NCBI GenBank assembly: GCA_027923505.1
Contig: BROI01000014.1
Location: forward strand, 124,001-188,000
DNA length: 64,000 nucleotides
Origin: Mayamaea pseudoterrestris
Taxonomy: Eukaryota; Bacillariophyta; Bacillariophyceae; Sellaphorales; Sellaphoraceae
Direction: 5' to 3'
The notes under the pieces were generated by a model. The model was not told the origin of the DNA. It saw nothing but the letters and a program-made list of their open reading frames with translations, and searched no databases. Positions 12,701 through 23,002 of this stretch are shown here, one piece after another. How positions within the stretch are numbered: the stretch's first letter is position 1; each line of letters starts with the position of its first letter. The position numbers and the translations under genes are program-made.

Positions 12701-13629
12701 CTCCTGTACAGCCTGGAGTTCCATCACCGTCCGCGCCGAGTCAACAAATTCCTTCATTGCCGACCCCAACGTTTCCAACAGCACAGAGTCGAAAGCCTAT
12801 CAGTGCCCCTCCAATTCAACCGGCTATTCCATCCCCGTCTACGCCGAGTCAACAAGTGCCGTCATTGATAATGCCACCGCCTTTGCCAACCACTCAGAGT
12901 CACATGCCTGTCAGTTTGCCGCATGCATTCCCATCTCCTCTCGCGCCAACGCAGCAGGTGCCGTCTTTGATATTACCACCGTCGTCGCCAACCACTCAGA
13001 GTCAAGAGCCAATCAGTGCGCCGCCTGCGCAACCTGCATCCCCATCTCCTCTCGCGCCCCCGCAGCAGGTGCCGTCTCTGCAGCCACCGCCGTCGTCACC
13101 GATTTTCCAAAGTCAAGCACCTGGTTCTTTGAATCCAGTGCCGTCTACATTCCCATCTCCATTTGCACCAAGTCAACAGATACCTACGATACCCTTACCG
13201 CCATCGCCGACTATGCAGACTCAAGCGCCAGCGCAGCAGCCACAGACTTCACCACCAGTGTTGTTGACACAATCACCTACTCTTCAGCCTCAAGCAATTG
13301 TCCCGACATCAGCCGCGAAAACAAGCGAGCCTACTATTATGATGCCGTCCAATGCTCCTGCCGTCTCTCAAGGTGGACCTTCCGGAAACATAGGAGGCGG
13401 GAAGGGTGTCACACCTGTCCCATCGGTCCCGGGCAGGTCGGAACCGACGTCGGCAAATGTACCGGCCAAGAGTTGTCCGCCAGTCGCATTCACCGCCGGT
13501 AGACCGAGTAGGGGTAGAATCATTAAGAGCAAGCGAGGAAGAGCCGGCAAGACGAGTGCCCCAAAAGCGAGTCATGGTGGAAATAACAAGTCTGGATCTC
13601 CATCGGCACAGACGCATCCGATCCATTAA
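9736..13629 (+). CDS. Long secreted Pro/Thr/Ser-rich repeat protein
   Basis: A single 1297-residue open frame with no intron. It begins MKLASILAVLTGMFRAKDGMA, a likely signal peptide, and a short ordinary stretch (to about residue 50). Over 1100 residues of Pro, Thr, Ser, Gln, Ala and Val follow, built on a loose unit such as SQAPAVPSVQAPTTQPS. Residues about 650-845 are a perfect-looking array of five 39-residue repeats. The C-terminal 70 residues are basic and Gly/Ser-rich (RPSRGRIIKSKRGRAGK). Such proteins are typical extracellular or cell-wall-associated, probably O-glycosylated, proteins of diatoms. The biased composition carries open frames on the opposite strand too. No globular domain is visible, so an exact role cannot be given. 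Confidence 0.85.
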   Translation: MKLASILAVLTGMFRAKDGMAVDSESTMETEMWTRFVQENGSFGSIPTSVPITTAPSALGPGAGSPIPTAKVTTSPSAVAAPVPTQEHPTMLPALPTAFPPFPPTFSTKAPTTGRQGPTTNPTRILSKIPTLLPSVITQPSRSPSPHVQVLPSTQPSSSPALVPSGVQLPTLLPSPTSQPARASIPPVQPEIPSATVVPTTQLPGSPAPVPPSVISQAPALPSVPPVQVEVPFATMVPTIQLPGSPAPVPPVVQAPSTSQPSISSQAPALPSVQAPFTMQPSAVSQAPAVPSPQMPTAQPFAISRAPIGPSAKAPTTQPSAISRQIPSAQPTASRQAPIVPSVKAPTIQPSAISRAPVPSVQAPTVPSAQAPTTQPSNVSQAPAVPTIQAPTVPSIQAPTTLPPIVSPVLAMPSVHFPTATTQPSAITFAPVIPSVQAPATQPSVIGPKPAAPSVQTPTATARPSELTLAPAVPIVSVPTIQPSSVTAPPAQAEVPTSVTSEPTTQLPGSLVPVAPSVGAPSAVQPSTISQTPFVPGVKGPTAQPSAFSQGSTIPSGQTPSAPPPTSQAPAVQAPTTQPLPTQGPPVTSIQFPTVVPSSAISQAPVIPSGQAPTLLAPSAVSHAPATPSVQVPTTTPSTIQAPALPSVQAPTAVQPSVTSQPQGIPSAQAPNTQPPTVIQPPALPSVQAPTAVQPSVTSQPQGIPSAQAPNTQPPTVIQAPALPSVQAPTAVQPSVTSQPQGIPSAQAPNTQPPTVIQAPALPSVQAPTAVQPSVTSQPQGIPSAQAPNTQPPTVIQPPALPSVQAPTAVQPSVTSQPQGIPSAQAPNTQPPTILQAPALPSVQVPTTQAPIISRGPTLPTIFTRSPVAPSAGVPTLISQFPVVPSVQRPTIQPSLAQTLPVVPTSVTRTPTTQQPGSPSAITLAPILSHAPVLPSFKAPTAQPSAITTSPAVPSVQAPTQAQPSVVSPAPVTTILPAMPQSQAPISSPPVQPGVPSPSAPSQQIPSLPTPTFPTAQSRKPISAPPIQPAIPSPSTPSQQVPSLIMPPPLPTTQSHMPVSLPHAFPSPLAPTQQVPSLILPPSSPTTQSQEPISAPPAQPASPSPLAPPQQVPSLQPPPSSPIFQSQAPGSLNPVPSTFPSPFAPSQQIPTIPLPPSPTMQTQAPAQQPQTSPPVLLTQSPTLQPQAIVPTSAAKTSEPTIMMPSNAPAVSQGGPSGNIGGGKGVTPVPSVPGRSEPTSANVPAKSCPPVAFTAGRPSRGRIIKSKRGRAGKTSAPKASHGGNNKSGSPSAQTHPIH
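11681..12270 (+). repeat. 117-bp in-frame tandem repeat, five copies
   Basis: Units start at 11681, 11798, 11915, 12032 and 12149 and are almost identical at nucleotide level; each encodes 39 residues including VQAPTAVQPSVTSQPQGIP. The copies alternate tccaacctcc and tccaagctcc at one site, giving QPPA or QAPA. The length is a multiple of three, so copy number can change without breaking the frame. The near-identity points to recent expansion inside an older degenerate repeat. Confidence 0.95.
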
Positions 13630-15284
13630 ACAAGGGTAGAAACGTATGCACAGAACAACATTAAGTAAAATTCATTTCAAAGCTTTGTAATCTTCTACGC
13701 CGATAGCGCGTTTTGGCCGAGATTCAGAGACAGCAAGAGCATCCATCATGCCTTAACATGTATGCCACCCCATATCGTCCATCGTTCAAACCAGAACAAA
13801 GTTAGTATGTTTCGTAACTTATGGCATGGAATTGAGTCTCGAGTCAGTTCTCTTGATATAATTACGTTTGTTCCCATTCAATGAGCAGGAAACGTTTTTT
13901 TGAGATCCCCTCGATTAGATTCGTCGGCCATTCACTATCCATACCTTCTACCTTCACCCATCTGCTTCCCCTATAAAAGCTGTATCTGCTTTATTGCCTC
14001 TTGGCGCACGCTTCTGCATAGTATATGCTCCTGCTTTGTGTCGTTTGTACAATAGCGGCAATTTTCCTTTCGCTTACATCAGCATCCCCGGCGCGTGCAA
14101 CAGCCATTCGTTGCATGTAAATTATTCAGTGTTCTGGAGACCTGCATTTGCTTCAAATTATATGCCAGCGAATATCAATCTTGCCATTGTCTGTCTTCTT
14201 GTGCCGGTGTGCGCACCTGTTGTTGTTGTGCCTTGTTCCCGTCGTAACTGATGGCGATGACTTCTTCGCTGTGTCTGATGTTGCGTTGCGCAAAAAGGTC
14301 TAGGAGTGTCAATTTATCGTAAGTATATGCGTCAATGGGAATTATTGTGGACGATGTGATGCCGCTTCTACTCTTGTCGTCGCCCGTTTTGACGTCTTCG
14401 TCGTCCTCTCGCTATTTGCGTTGACTTTAAACTCACCTCCAGCAAAGCTTCAATTGTCTTTATATGCATCTTTCAAATCGCCTCCTACGACTATTGCCAC
14501 TAATTTAGATGTTGGAAGTCCTTTAATACAAGCTGAGCGATGCTGCTAATATTTTAACAACAGGACCCTTCTTTCTCGTCCAATCTGCTGCTGCCTGGTG
14601 CCACCTTTATTTTATAATTTGGTAGCAGGTTTTGGAATAGCGTGCATGAAAAGAAGCCCTGGTGCTGCCGTCTTTCTTCTCGTTTCGTCGTCGGTAATTG
14701 TTGCATCGCCCTCGTTGGTAGAAACCTCTTTAGGCTCCAGCAGTACCAGATTCCACATCGACATCGACACAAATGCTTCTTGTAGACAATGTTGTCGCAT
14801 TCATTGCCTTCATGTCTAACCGGTACGCCCAATGTGCAAAGTAACAATGCGTGGACGTCATGAAATGAACCGGATTTGAAGCCTTCGTTCGACGAAAGAT
14901 TGGTAGGAGGCGATTGATTGAAGTAACGGCGCATTCGTTGTGCGTGACCTTTCCACTCTTATCAAAGTACCAGCATTTCACAGTCAAATCCGGTGTAGTT
15001 TCAGTAGCTTGGTATACTCATATTGTCTTTCGGCACACACGGCGGCGGATGAATCGAAAAGTTGATGGAATCAAGTCAGTACCGATAGGACATTAAAATT
15101 TGACGTACTGGTATCTTAGATTAACTGTAAACTTCCACACCTGTTGATAGTTTTTCAGACATGGTTTTCACATGTGCTTATTAACCATTTTAGCGAGCGC
15201 GTTCCGCTTCACCTCACTCCAATCGTCGGTTGCAGGATGCAGCCATCACTTGTCGTACTACTTTGAAGCAAAGCAAAAGCGACC
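13630..15284. other. 1.65 kb intergenic stretch with a TATA-like site
   Basis: No convincing gene is seen. A TATA-like ctataaaag lies at 13971-13979 on the plus strand but no long frame follows it. Minus-strand frames around 14554-14987 are short and show no domain. The right end should contain the promoter and leader of the gene at 15285. Confidence 0.4.
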
Positions 15285-17714
15285 ATGGGAATCTTCAAAA
15301 AGAAACAGAGCAATATCGTGCCTTCAATTCAGCTCAAGGACAGCGAGGAGGAACGATCGGCTGCTGCTGCAAGAGGAGCAAGCAACAAACTCGTGGAGCG
15401 ACTCAGCAAATTCCAGCGAGTCCAGTCGAAGGACTCTGCAGACACTCGTTCGTCAACGAGCGAACATGACAAAATCCACTTAGTCGAATATGTTCCTCCT
15501 CAATTTGACTTTGCTATGAGTAGCTCAGTCTTTCAGAAGTCATCATCCAAACGCTTTCAGATCTTGGACAACGACGACGTATCCGTCGACGAGTCAATTT
15601 TGGATGGAGTTACCGGTAGCAGTAGCCCCGAGAGTGCTCACTGCTCCAAGTATCAGCCACCTCCGACATTCCTATCTCCGACTAGGCCACTCATCAGTCT
15701 CATGAATAAAGCTGACGCTCTCGGTACACCAGGTGACGAGTCGGTGCAGGAAGAAACATTCCGTCAATTCGTCTTTGACAAATCAGGGATCTCAGGAGTG
15801 GCCGAAAAGAAGAGCGATTCGGGCACTCAAGACTCGGACATTTTTCGCCTTGCTGCGGCAGCGACTTTGAACATTCAATCGACTAAAGCAACGACGGCTG
15901 AAAAATCGAAAGAGGTGCAACAAGCGAGCAGATGCTTGGAGTTGGACGTGAAGGACACGTCCTTTCGCAGCAAGCCGACATTTGAAAAGCATCAAGCATC
16001 ATCTGTTGTCAATATTGATAACGACAACCATTTGCCGGCGCACTTCGATGGTGGCTTTGTCAAGGACGATTTGAGCTTTCTCGAGCCTGCAACATTCATG
16101 GAGCAACTTTCAATGGAAATGAAAGCCGAATGCAATTACGCATTTGAGAATGGAAGCACTCGACAGCTCGCCGAAGACTTTTCAAAAATTGCTGATGATT
16201 TGGAGTGGAAACCAACTCAAGCGTTTTCTGCATCCATGGATGACATCACAGCATGTCGTTCTTTTCCGAACGCCACGGCTTTCACAAGTGGCAAACAAAC
16301 TTCCAAGTTACAGACAAATGTCGTTCAGTCTCCCAGTTTCACCTCACCATTGAAATTGCCTTCTCAAAGCAAGTCTTCACAAGCCGTCAGCTCCCAACGG
16401 ATCACTCAATCTGGGTTTACATCATCCTTTAAATTTCCATCTCCAAGCAAGACTTTGACAGCTGTCACCTCCCAACAAAACCTTCAATCAGACGAAGTGT
16501 CCATTACATCCCGGAGCTCTCGCACGTCGTACAAAGTATCGCCGCATCAGCGCCACACGCCTAGCTCTCGCCGCCGCCATGTGGCCCAGCCTATAGATAA
16601 TGCTTTCAAAGTCATCGATGCCGTGAACAAACCTTTCGCTGCCTGGAAGGGAGCTCCCGCAGAAGAAAATGTCGCTGATCATGGCGCCATGTTGGACGAA
16701 AATTATTCATCATTCCTTACAGCCGAATCAATTTCTCGGCTAAATGTTGACGTAAGCGCCAAAAAATCCAAGCATGGGAGTCAGTGTGACTTTTCCACTT
16801 TTTCGAATGCCAACGCGACTGTATTCCATGCATCGACCGTCGATCCCTTCGCTGATTTACCTGACGATCTAGAAAACGAAAATGATCCATTTCAAATTGG
16901 CATTGACAACAAGTTTAATTCTGCTTGGGATTTGAAACGATTGCCGACGTTTCCGAATAAATCAGTCGACCCACTCATTGAATCTATTCGTCGCGCAAGC
17001 AAGCAGCATGAGCCGTTCGACACATTAAGCCGCTCCACCAAACCAGACCCGTCGCCTCGAGCAATACCAGCTTCGCGGTCGGACGGGGACATGAGAGCAA
17101 ACAACAACGGTTACAATGACGAATGGGGTAAAGAGGGTCGCAAGCCAATAGGTGACATGGAAATTCCCCACACTTGTTCAGATGGCGCTTTGGGAACCAG
17201 CGTCAAGAATCCGATGTATGGACAGCGTCATAAACAGCCTTCAGTTGTTCCTGCCAACGCCATTCTGGGCTCCATGCTATTTCGTCAAATGGATTCGACC
17301 GCTTCAGCCGGAACTCACATGAAGCCTCCTCCGCCATCACAAGTGTTGAACAAGCCACGCCGAGCAGCAAGTCAATCAACGCCAACCAAAGAGATGACCA
17401 GCATTCCCTCAACAATCGAGGCGGCTGCCGCAGACGACGCCAGCGCCATTTCGAATGTGACGGAAGCAGTCAGTTCAGCCTACGTGAACAACTTCGAAGC
17501 GTGGAAGCAAAATGCGAGAAACGCGCTGACTCACTACAGCAACATGAAAAAGGTGGACTATCGTCCCAGCGCCCGGCCCGCTGGAGATGGCCGTGATTCG
17601 AAGAATCAAAGTCAGCGAGTGACGTGGATGAATCGCGTGCAAGAGGAACACCGCCGCATTTTTGAGGCAAACAAGCCGGCAACAGCAAGACAGACCTATG
17701 GAGGAGCAACGTAA
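15285..17714 (+). CDS. Unknown disordered protein, 809 residues
   Basis: A single intronless frame with start context accATGgga. The N-terminus MGIFKKKQSN is basic. The rest is mostly polar, Ser/Asp/Lys-rich and low in hydrophobic residues, with no transmembrane segment and no recognised domain. Two similar segments, SPSFTSPLKLPSQSKSS and QSGFTSSFKFPSPSKTL, near residues 345-390 form an internal repeat. The C-terminal 70 residues (NNFEAWKQNARNALTHYSNM and VTWMNRVQEEHRRIFEANK) look helical and are the most likely conserved part. Gly2 is present but residue 6 is Lys, so myristoylation is not predicted with any confidence. The family is unknown; the length and absence of stops make it a real gene. 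Confidence 0.75.
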   Translation: MGIFKKKQSNIVPSIQLKDSEEERSAAAARGASNKLVERLSKFQRVQSKDSADTRSSTSEHDKIHLVEYVPPQFDFAMSSSVFQKSSSKRFQILDNDDVSVDESILDGVTGSSSPESAHCSKYQPPPTFLSPTRPLISLMNKADALGTPGDESVQEETFRQFVFDKSGISGVAEKKSDSGTQDSDIFRLAAAATLNIQSTKATTAEKSKEVQQASRCLELDVKDTSFRSKPTFEKHQASSVVNIDNDNHLPAHFDGGFVKDDLSFLEPATFMEQLSMEMKAECNYAFENGSTRQLAEDFSKIADDLEWKPTQAFSASMDDITACRSFPNATAFTSGKQTSKLQTNVVQSPSFTSPLKLPSQSKSSQAVSSQRITQSGFTSSFKFPSPSKTLTAVTSQQNLQSDEVSITSRSSRTSYKVSPHQRHTPSSRRRHVAQPIDNAFKVIDAVNKPFAAWKGAPAEENVADHGAMLDENYSSFLTAESISRLNVDVSAKKSKHGSQCDFSTFSNANATVFHASTVDPFADLPDDLENENDPFQIGIDNKFNSAWDLKRLPTFPNKSVDPLIESIRRASKQHEPFDTLSRSTKPDPSPRAIPASRSDGDMRANNNGYNDEWGKEGRKPIGDMEIPHTCSDGALGTSVKNPMYGQRHKQPSVVPANAILGSMLFRQMDSTASAGTHMKPPPPSQVLNKPRRAASQSTPTKEMTSIPSTIEAAAADDASAISNVTEAVSSAYVNNFEAWKQNARNALTHYSNMKKVDYRPSARPAGDGRDSKNQSQRVTWMNRVQEEHRRIFEANKPATARQTYGGAT

Positions 17715-17970
17715 AGCGCTTGACTGATAGTCTCAGAAAAGCTTGAGTAAGAGTCGGCATTGACAATGGATGGGGATGATCAAATGATTGTTGTACTGCC
17801 ATTTTTCGTGTCATATAATAATTCATACCAATTAATAAGGCAGTGAGGTTGCCGTTTAAATTGTATCTTCTGCCAGTCAAGCGGCTTTTTTCAGTGATCG
17901 CAACTGCTAATTGTTAATTGCATACCGATACATTAGGAGCTTGAAGGATAGCTGGTCGATCAGGAAGGGC

Positions 17971-17980
17971 TTATATATAA
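17971..17980 (+). promoter_or_regulatory. TATA-like element upstream of the J-like protein gene
   Basis: The sequence ttatatataa lies about 240 bp before the ATG at 18217 and just after the 3' end region of the upstream gene. Position and orientation fit a core promoter with a long leader. The call rests on sequence alone. Confidence 0.35.
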
Positions 17981-18216
17981 AATGCGTCCGTTGCGCACAA
18001 ACTTTCGGAATACCGGAGCGACTGCATCTGTCTTGGTACTCAACTTTCGTAGAAGCTACGTAGCGTTTTCACTAATAACGCGCGAGACCGTTTGCCTCGT
18101 CGTCGAGCACAACATCATCATCCAAGTCCATCGAGCACCTCCTCTGAACACACACAAGGTTGCTACTCGTACAGCTATAGGTGCGCTCTGTGACAGCGCG
18201 AGCAAAGAGTACAATC

Positions 18217-20958
18217 ATGGCAAGTGCGGGTCGGCCTTTGCTGGATGAGCAGACGAAAGAGCTAGTAGTAGGCAGCAATGACGGTCCTTCGACGAGCACA
18301 AACATTGCACGCAACGACAAAACACTCGATTCGGCAAAAACTTGTCCGTCGCCTTTAGACTTTTACAGAGAGTTTACGCAGCAATCATCGTCTCCAGTCT
18401 CTGTTGCGCAAGCTGATTTTAGTCAAGAGCATGATTGTGTCGCGAGAGAGCATGAGGGTCACATTCCGGATGCAAGCACCAAGAGCTCCGACGAGCCAAC
18501 CACACACGCAACAACAATCCCCGTCGCGTATAGCACCTGCATTGCATCAGCCTTTGGAACAAATGTGAACCTTTATCGCGACATTTTCAATGTTTCAAGC
18601 ACGGTGTCAGAGCGAGACTTGCGAATGGCATACTTCCGTCAAGGCCGAGCAGTGTTGACGAATGATGCTTCATCGGGAATTGGCAACATTGGCACGCAGC
18701 CGCCTCTTGCCACCGACAAGGCATCCAAATCTAAATTCCAAGCCGTCAGTATGGCCTATGAAATTCTCAGTCGACCGGAATGGAAAGACTACTACGACAA
18801 GCACGGTCTGCCAATGGGCGAGCGAGTAACGGCATCAATGCTTCAAGGGACGAGTAGCTGCAGCCATTCATTCGACAATCAACCTGCTCGAGCTTCCTCT
18901 TTACGACTCAAGCAAAAAAGAGAGACAATGCCTCGCAGAATCCGATGGAATGAGCATGTGGAGGAATTGATTTACACCCAGGATGAGGATGAGCTATTGT
19001 TTAAACTTGGCTATTCAATCGATAATTCATTCCAATCAGATGTAAATGTCACGCACAGAAAAGACTCTTTGGGACATGGGCGATCCTCGAGAAAGTCGAG
19101 GAAGAAGGTGTGGCTCGAGGCGCAAGATTTGGGCGATACTTTGGACCGTTTCAACGAGGATTCGCAGCAGCAGCCGTCCTTGGTAGCAAGCTTTTTGAAC
19201 GATTTGGAGAAAAGTTTGGATGGATTGGAAGCTTCGGTTGATTCGTTCATGAGTTTCTCGTGGATGGGAGGTGGAACTGGTGACGATGGTGGTGGCGGCA
19301 ATGAGAATGTGAAGTGTCAAGACACGAGCACGATAATCCACCTTGCCGATGATGAACGGGATGTGAAAGAGAATGTTGCTGAGATAGATGGCGACGAACA
19401 ATCACGCTCGATAGAACTGGAATATGGCAAAGCAATCCAAGGCGATGGTTTGAAGGGATTAATCCAAATGGTGGACGAGCCTGAAATCGAAAGAGAGCCG
19501 AAAAATATTGAATCGATCCTGCATCCAAATTTGCCAGCATCATCGGACGAGTGCCCATCAAAAGATCCACTATATGAGTTGTCGCCGATATATGATTCTC
19601 TGATATCAACGCCACAATTTACTGCAAAGTCTTTTGGTTACATTGACTTCCCAGACAGCAAACGAGAGCAAAATATTGAGACTAGAGATTCTGCGGCGTC
19701 GCCCACGTCTCTCGTCGATTATCCAAGCAAAGCTTACTCACCTGAGCAAGAAAAGACTGCCGATGAAGATTTCGCAACAACAGTGATTGAAGCGCGCGAG
19801 GATGCATGCAGCGTGGAAAGCCACGACGCCAGCAGGAAGAACGACCCTACGGCAGAAATTTTCGCACTTTTGACAAAGCCGTATCAAACGAATGAATCTC
19901 TACCGCAAGCTATCATCGAACCCATGGCTAGGCAACTCTTTGTTGAAATTAAGGATAAAGATGACGAAGCTACAAGCATCGCAGTGGACTTTTTTCGCAC
20001 CAGCAGCATCGAATCTTCAAATGGAAAGGCACATTCGTCCAACCTTCGAATTTCCAGGGAAGACTTTGTCAAAAATTTCACGTCGGATCCATGGAAGTGC
20101 ATTGAAAGTCCATCGCCAAATTACGAATTTTACAAAGTAGACAAACGAAACGCAACTCATCATCAACGTGACAAAGAGTTCGTTGTTGTCGCCAAACCTC
20201 ATCCATCCAACAAGAAGGCAGCTCGATTGGAGGAGCGAATTGTAGATCAGTCAGAGCCTAATTTTAACCCGTTTGGTGACGAGCCGCCATGCGAAGAACC
20301 ACAAACTCTCTTTTCAAGCGTCGTGCGTCTTGATGATGGAGAAATCTCAGTTAGCACAATTGGTGCGAGTGAAGCTGCAAGCGGTTGGTCAATTTCCGCT
20401 CAAGAAAAAACAAGCGATCTTGGCATTAGTGCTGCGCAGTTTGGGAACGCAGCAACTTCCGTTGGCAAAGCTAAACCTTCCAAATCAAGCTTCCCTGTCA
20501 CTGTGCCCGCATGCAACAAGCCATACGATTCTGCACATATACATACCGAAGTATTCCACTCTAAAAAATCAATCCATGATCAAAACAAGACGATTCAGTC
20601 TTCGTCCTCGTTTGCGACTAATGATAGTGACGTACTACTGCTGGACGGTGCTTCTTCGATGGTCTCGTCTCTGACTGGGAAGCCCAGTGTCGTCTCTGCT
20701 TCGATGCCTACTTGCCCTTACATATTTACAATAAACGACGAGGGCCCAAGGATCATTGGTGAAAGGAAGCCCGACGGTTTTGGCCGCAAAGCTGCAGCCA
20801 ACGATGACGATTTCGCCGCGAGACTGTCTTCGTTTGCTACTCTTGTGGCTCAGGAAGTTACGAACTTTGGAGACACTCTTTTAAGTCTTTTCGGCAACGA
20901 TAGTAAAGGCACTGCTCTGGATCTCATGCTCGACAACATAAAGAGGCCTACAAATTAA
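18217..20958 (+). CDS. Large disordered protein with J-like domain lacking HPD
   Basis: An intronless frame of 913 residues; the first ATG (context acaatcATGgca) gives MASAGRPLLDEQ. Residues about 119-197 resemble a DnaJ J-domain: helix I LYRDIFNVSSTVSERDLRMA, helix II YFRQGRAVL and helix III/IV FQAVSMAYEILSRP then EWKDYYDKHG. The HPD tripeptide that stimulates Hsp70 is not present between helices II and III; that loop is longer and reads LTNDASSGIGN. Residues about 245-265 carry a charged motif RRIRWNEHVEELIYTQDEDE. The remainder is acidic and low-complexity. It is therefore a J-like protein that probably does not act as a normal Hsp70 co-chaperone. It is in tandem with the gene at 15285 and convergent with the next gene. 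Confidence 0.75.
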   Translation: MASAGRPLLDEQTKELVVGSNDGPSTSTNIARNDKTLDSAKTCPSPLDFYREFTQQSSSPVSVAQADFSQEHDCVAREHEGHIPDASTKSSDEPTTHATTIPVAYSTCIASAFGTNVNLYRDIFNVSSTVSERDLRMAYFRQGRAVLTNDASSGIGNIGTQPPLATDKASKSKFQAVSMAYEILSRPEWKDYYDKHGLPMGERVTASMLQGTSSCSHSFDNQPARASSLRLKQKRETMPRRIRWNEHVEELIYTQDEDELLFKLGYSIDNSFQSDVNVTHRKDSLGHGRSSRKSRKKVWLEAQDLGDTLDRFNEDSQQQPSLVASFLNDLEKSLDGLEASVDSFMSFSWMGGGTGDDGGGGNENVKCQDTSTIIHLADDERDVKENVAEIDGDEQSRSIELEYGKAIQGDGLKGLIQMVDEPEIEREPKNIESILHPNLPASSDECPSKDPLYELSPIYDSLISTPQFTAKSFGYIDFPDSKREQNIETRDSAASPTSLVDYPSKAYSPEQEKTADEDFATTVIEAREDACSVESHDASRKNDPTAEIFALLTKPYQTNESLPQAIIEPMARQLFVEIKDKDDEATSIAVDFFRTSSIESSNGKAHSSNLRISREDFVKNFTSDPWKCIESPSPNYEFYKVDKRNATHHQRDKEFVVVAKPHPSNKKAARLEERIVDQSEPNFNPFGDEPPCEEPQTLFSSVVRLDDGEISVSTIGASEAASGWSISAQEKTSDLGISAAQFGNAATSVGKAKPSKSSFPVTVPACNKPYDSAHIHTEVFHSKKSIHDQNKTIQSSSSFATNDSDVLLLDGASSMVSSLTGKPSVVSASMPTCPYIFTINDEGPRIIGERKPDGFGRKAAANDDDFAARLSSFATLVAQEVTNFGDTLLSLFGNDSKGTALDLMLDNIKRPTN

Positions 20959-21099
20959 ACACGTAAAAACTGTTTTATGCTTTTATTTTTCGAGCCTACC
21001 GTCGCTCGCACGTCGAGTAGTTGAAGTCCGCAAGTAGTATATTAGTAATGCATCTTGTCGGCCCAAATGTATACGGATTGAGAAGAGCGGGATAAATCA

Positions 21100-22939
21100 T
21101 CATCTCAGCAGCAGACCGCGCAGCTGTACAACACCATCTTCAATAGTGAGAGCGAGCTTTGCGAGAAAATTGTTTACTTGATCAAAGCACCATGTCCATT
21201 CGCCCCCGAAACGTGACAAAAACTCCCACGTAGCTGATTTGCGACAAGCTGCCGCAACGTATGCTCCTGCTTCCGACACCAATGAATTCGTCCTCGTCAA
21301 AATTGACGTGAGCGCCGAAGAAGACATGGAGGTGACACAAGCCACAAGCGATAGAAGCGAGTCGACAATAATAGTAGCTAAGCTTGACAAGGATGAGGCA
21401 ACGAACCGGCGGCTATATTCAAAGCTACCAAACACGCATTCGATCCCACGAGCCGGCAGCATCAATATTCCATTCCGACTTTGATCTAGCAGCCGACTCG
21501 CGCCCGCCCCTATATATTTAAAAAGCGACCAAATAGCTCGAACTGGAAATAAAAGTACATTCGAAACACGTCTTCCTGCGCCTCCGAACGCACGGTTCGG
21601 CCAAGTCAGCATTCTCCGAATTCCAAAAGCAGCATTATTTGCAAGGCTCTTGACAGCATTCTCAAACAAGTGCACTTCTTGCTCCGTGGACCTCGCGTAT
21701 CCGACAGCCATGATACTGGATACAAGCAACCCTATGCCAACTGTTGTAAACACAATCGTACTTGCCGGTCTTACGGCGTGTCCAAGACTGTTACGCAAGG
21801 CTTCACCAGCAGTGCGCTGTACAATATCATCTCCCAACACATCAGTGGCAAATTCCATGCTGCATTGGAAAACAAAACACAGCGTTAGTTATCTCTAATT
21901 GCTGCTACGCACGATGCATGCTGATATAAACTCACCTGTGATCAAGAACGTCCGAATCATTCAACGTTGCATGGGCCGACTGTTTCAGCAACTCAGTAAT
22001 GGTGGTAGGCACCGGCTCCTCTCGCGCCATTTTCTGCAGCATGGCAACTATGGAATCCTTGACCTGAGGATCGTCGACAATTTCAAGCACCAACTGTTGC
22101 ACTGCGCGTTTTATATTTTCGTCTTGAATCACCTTATTACAAACCTGAATGACTTGCGCCACCGTTTCCTTGTCATTGATCAAGTCGCGAAAGAGTTCCG
22201 CCAGTAGTTTATTGAGTGCGGTCTTGACTGGCTCGGACGACACCACCGTCACGACAAACTGCTGCGCCGCCTGCTGCAGCGTCCGCGACTGCATGACATC
22301 CTGCAGTATCGGTTCCAGTGCATTGTGGTATTTGAACGTTTTGCTTTCACCATCCTCCAGTATCACTTCCTCCTCCTTGCCCCATTCCGTCCTTGCCAGC
22401 TTGCTAAGGTCATCAATCACGTCGCTGCTGGCAAAAAAGTCGTCGTAGTCATCCTGCTCGAGAGTCTTGATTTGCTTCATAATGTACGGTGACGCCAGTA
22501 TCAAAATGGTCAGCACCGAAATTAACACAACGGCTACTTGATCACCTAAATTCAAATCCGTGACAACTCCCTTTAATCTTTGGAATTGCTGTTGGGCGAC
22601 GACGCTGGCGTTGGAGTGTGGAGTAGTGCTTGTTGTTGTCGCTGTCGTTGGTGCATTGCTGGTTGCTGCGTCGCCTGATTTTAGTGTAGCAGCATCTTTT
22701 TCGCTATCACCCTTCTCGCTGCCTTTTTGACTGCTGAAATACCGAAAATTCCGAACGCCATATTTAGAATGCAACGATTGTCGTATTTCGTTCGCGTGAT
22801 GTAAATTGATTGGTGCGGTTGATAAGAGCCTCATTGCCATGGAAACGGACGACGACGACGATGGTGCGATCCTGTTTCCGCCACACGTGGCAGTCGAAGA
22901 ACGCACCACTCGACAGGCGTTATGCCCTATTCTCAGCAT
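21100..22939 (-). CDS. Probable mitochondrial membrane protein, two exons
   Basis: Exon 1 is 22939-21936 and exon 2 is 21859-21100, separated by a 76-bp GT-AG intron (21935-21860); joined they give 587 residues. The N-terminus is rich in Arg, Ser and Ala without acids (MLRIGHNACRVVRSS) and has RNFRYFSSQKG near residue 67, like a mitochondrial presequence. A hydrophobic segment VAVVLISVLTILILASPYI lies at about 135-153. A helical, charged central region (LQQAAQQFVVTVVSSEPVK and later ALNKLLAEL) follows, and a second hydrophobic segment (STIVFTTVGIGLLVSSIMAV) opens exon 2's product. No family is recognised. The 5' half and promoter are duplicated at 31437-32310. Confidence 0.75.
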
Positions 22940-22991
22940 GTTGAAGCTTTGGAATATCTATACTACGCAGCCAGTCGAACGCAAGATGCTA

Positions 22992-23002
22992 GAGTATATA
23001 GA
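22992..23002 (-). promoter_or_regulatory. TATA-like element for the mitochondrial protein gene
   Basis: On the minus strand this reads as a TATATACTCT-type element about 55 bp before the ATG at 22939. The corresponding place in the duplicated copy (near 31935) has lost the clear TATATA form. Confidence 0.35.

Noticed and set aside
13994-14251. 85-codon frame after a TATA-like site
   Set aside because: It starts with a non-ATG codon or a weak context, has no domain, and Cys/Pro content looks random.
14554-14987. Overlapping minus-strand frames
   Set aside because: No consistent splice model or domain could be built.
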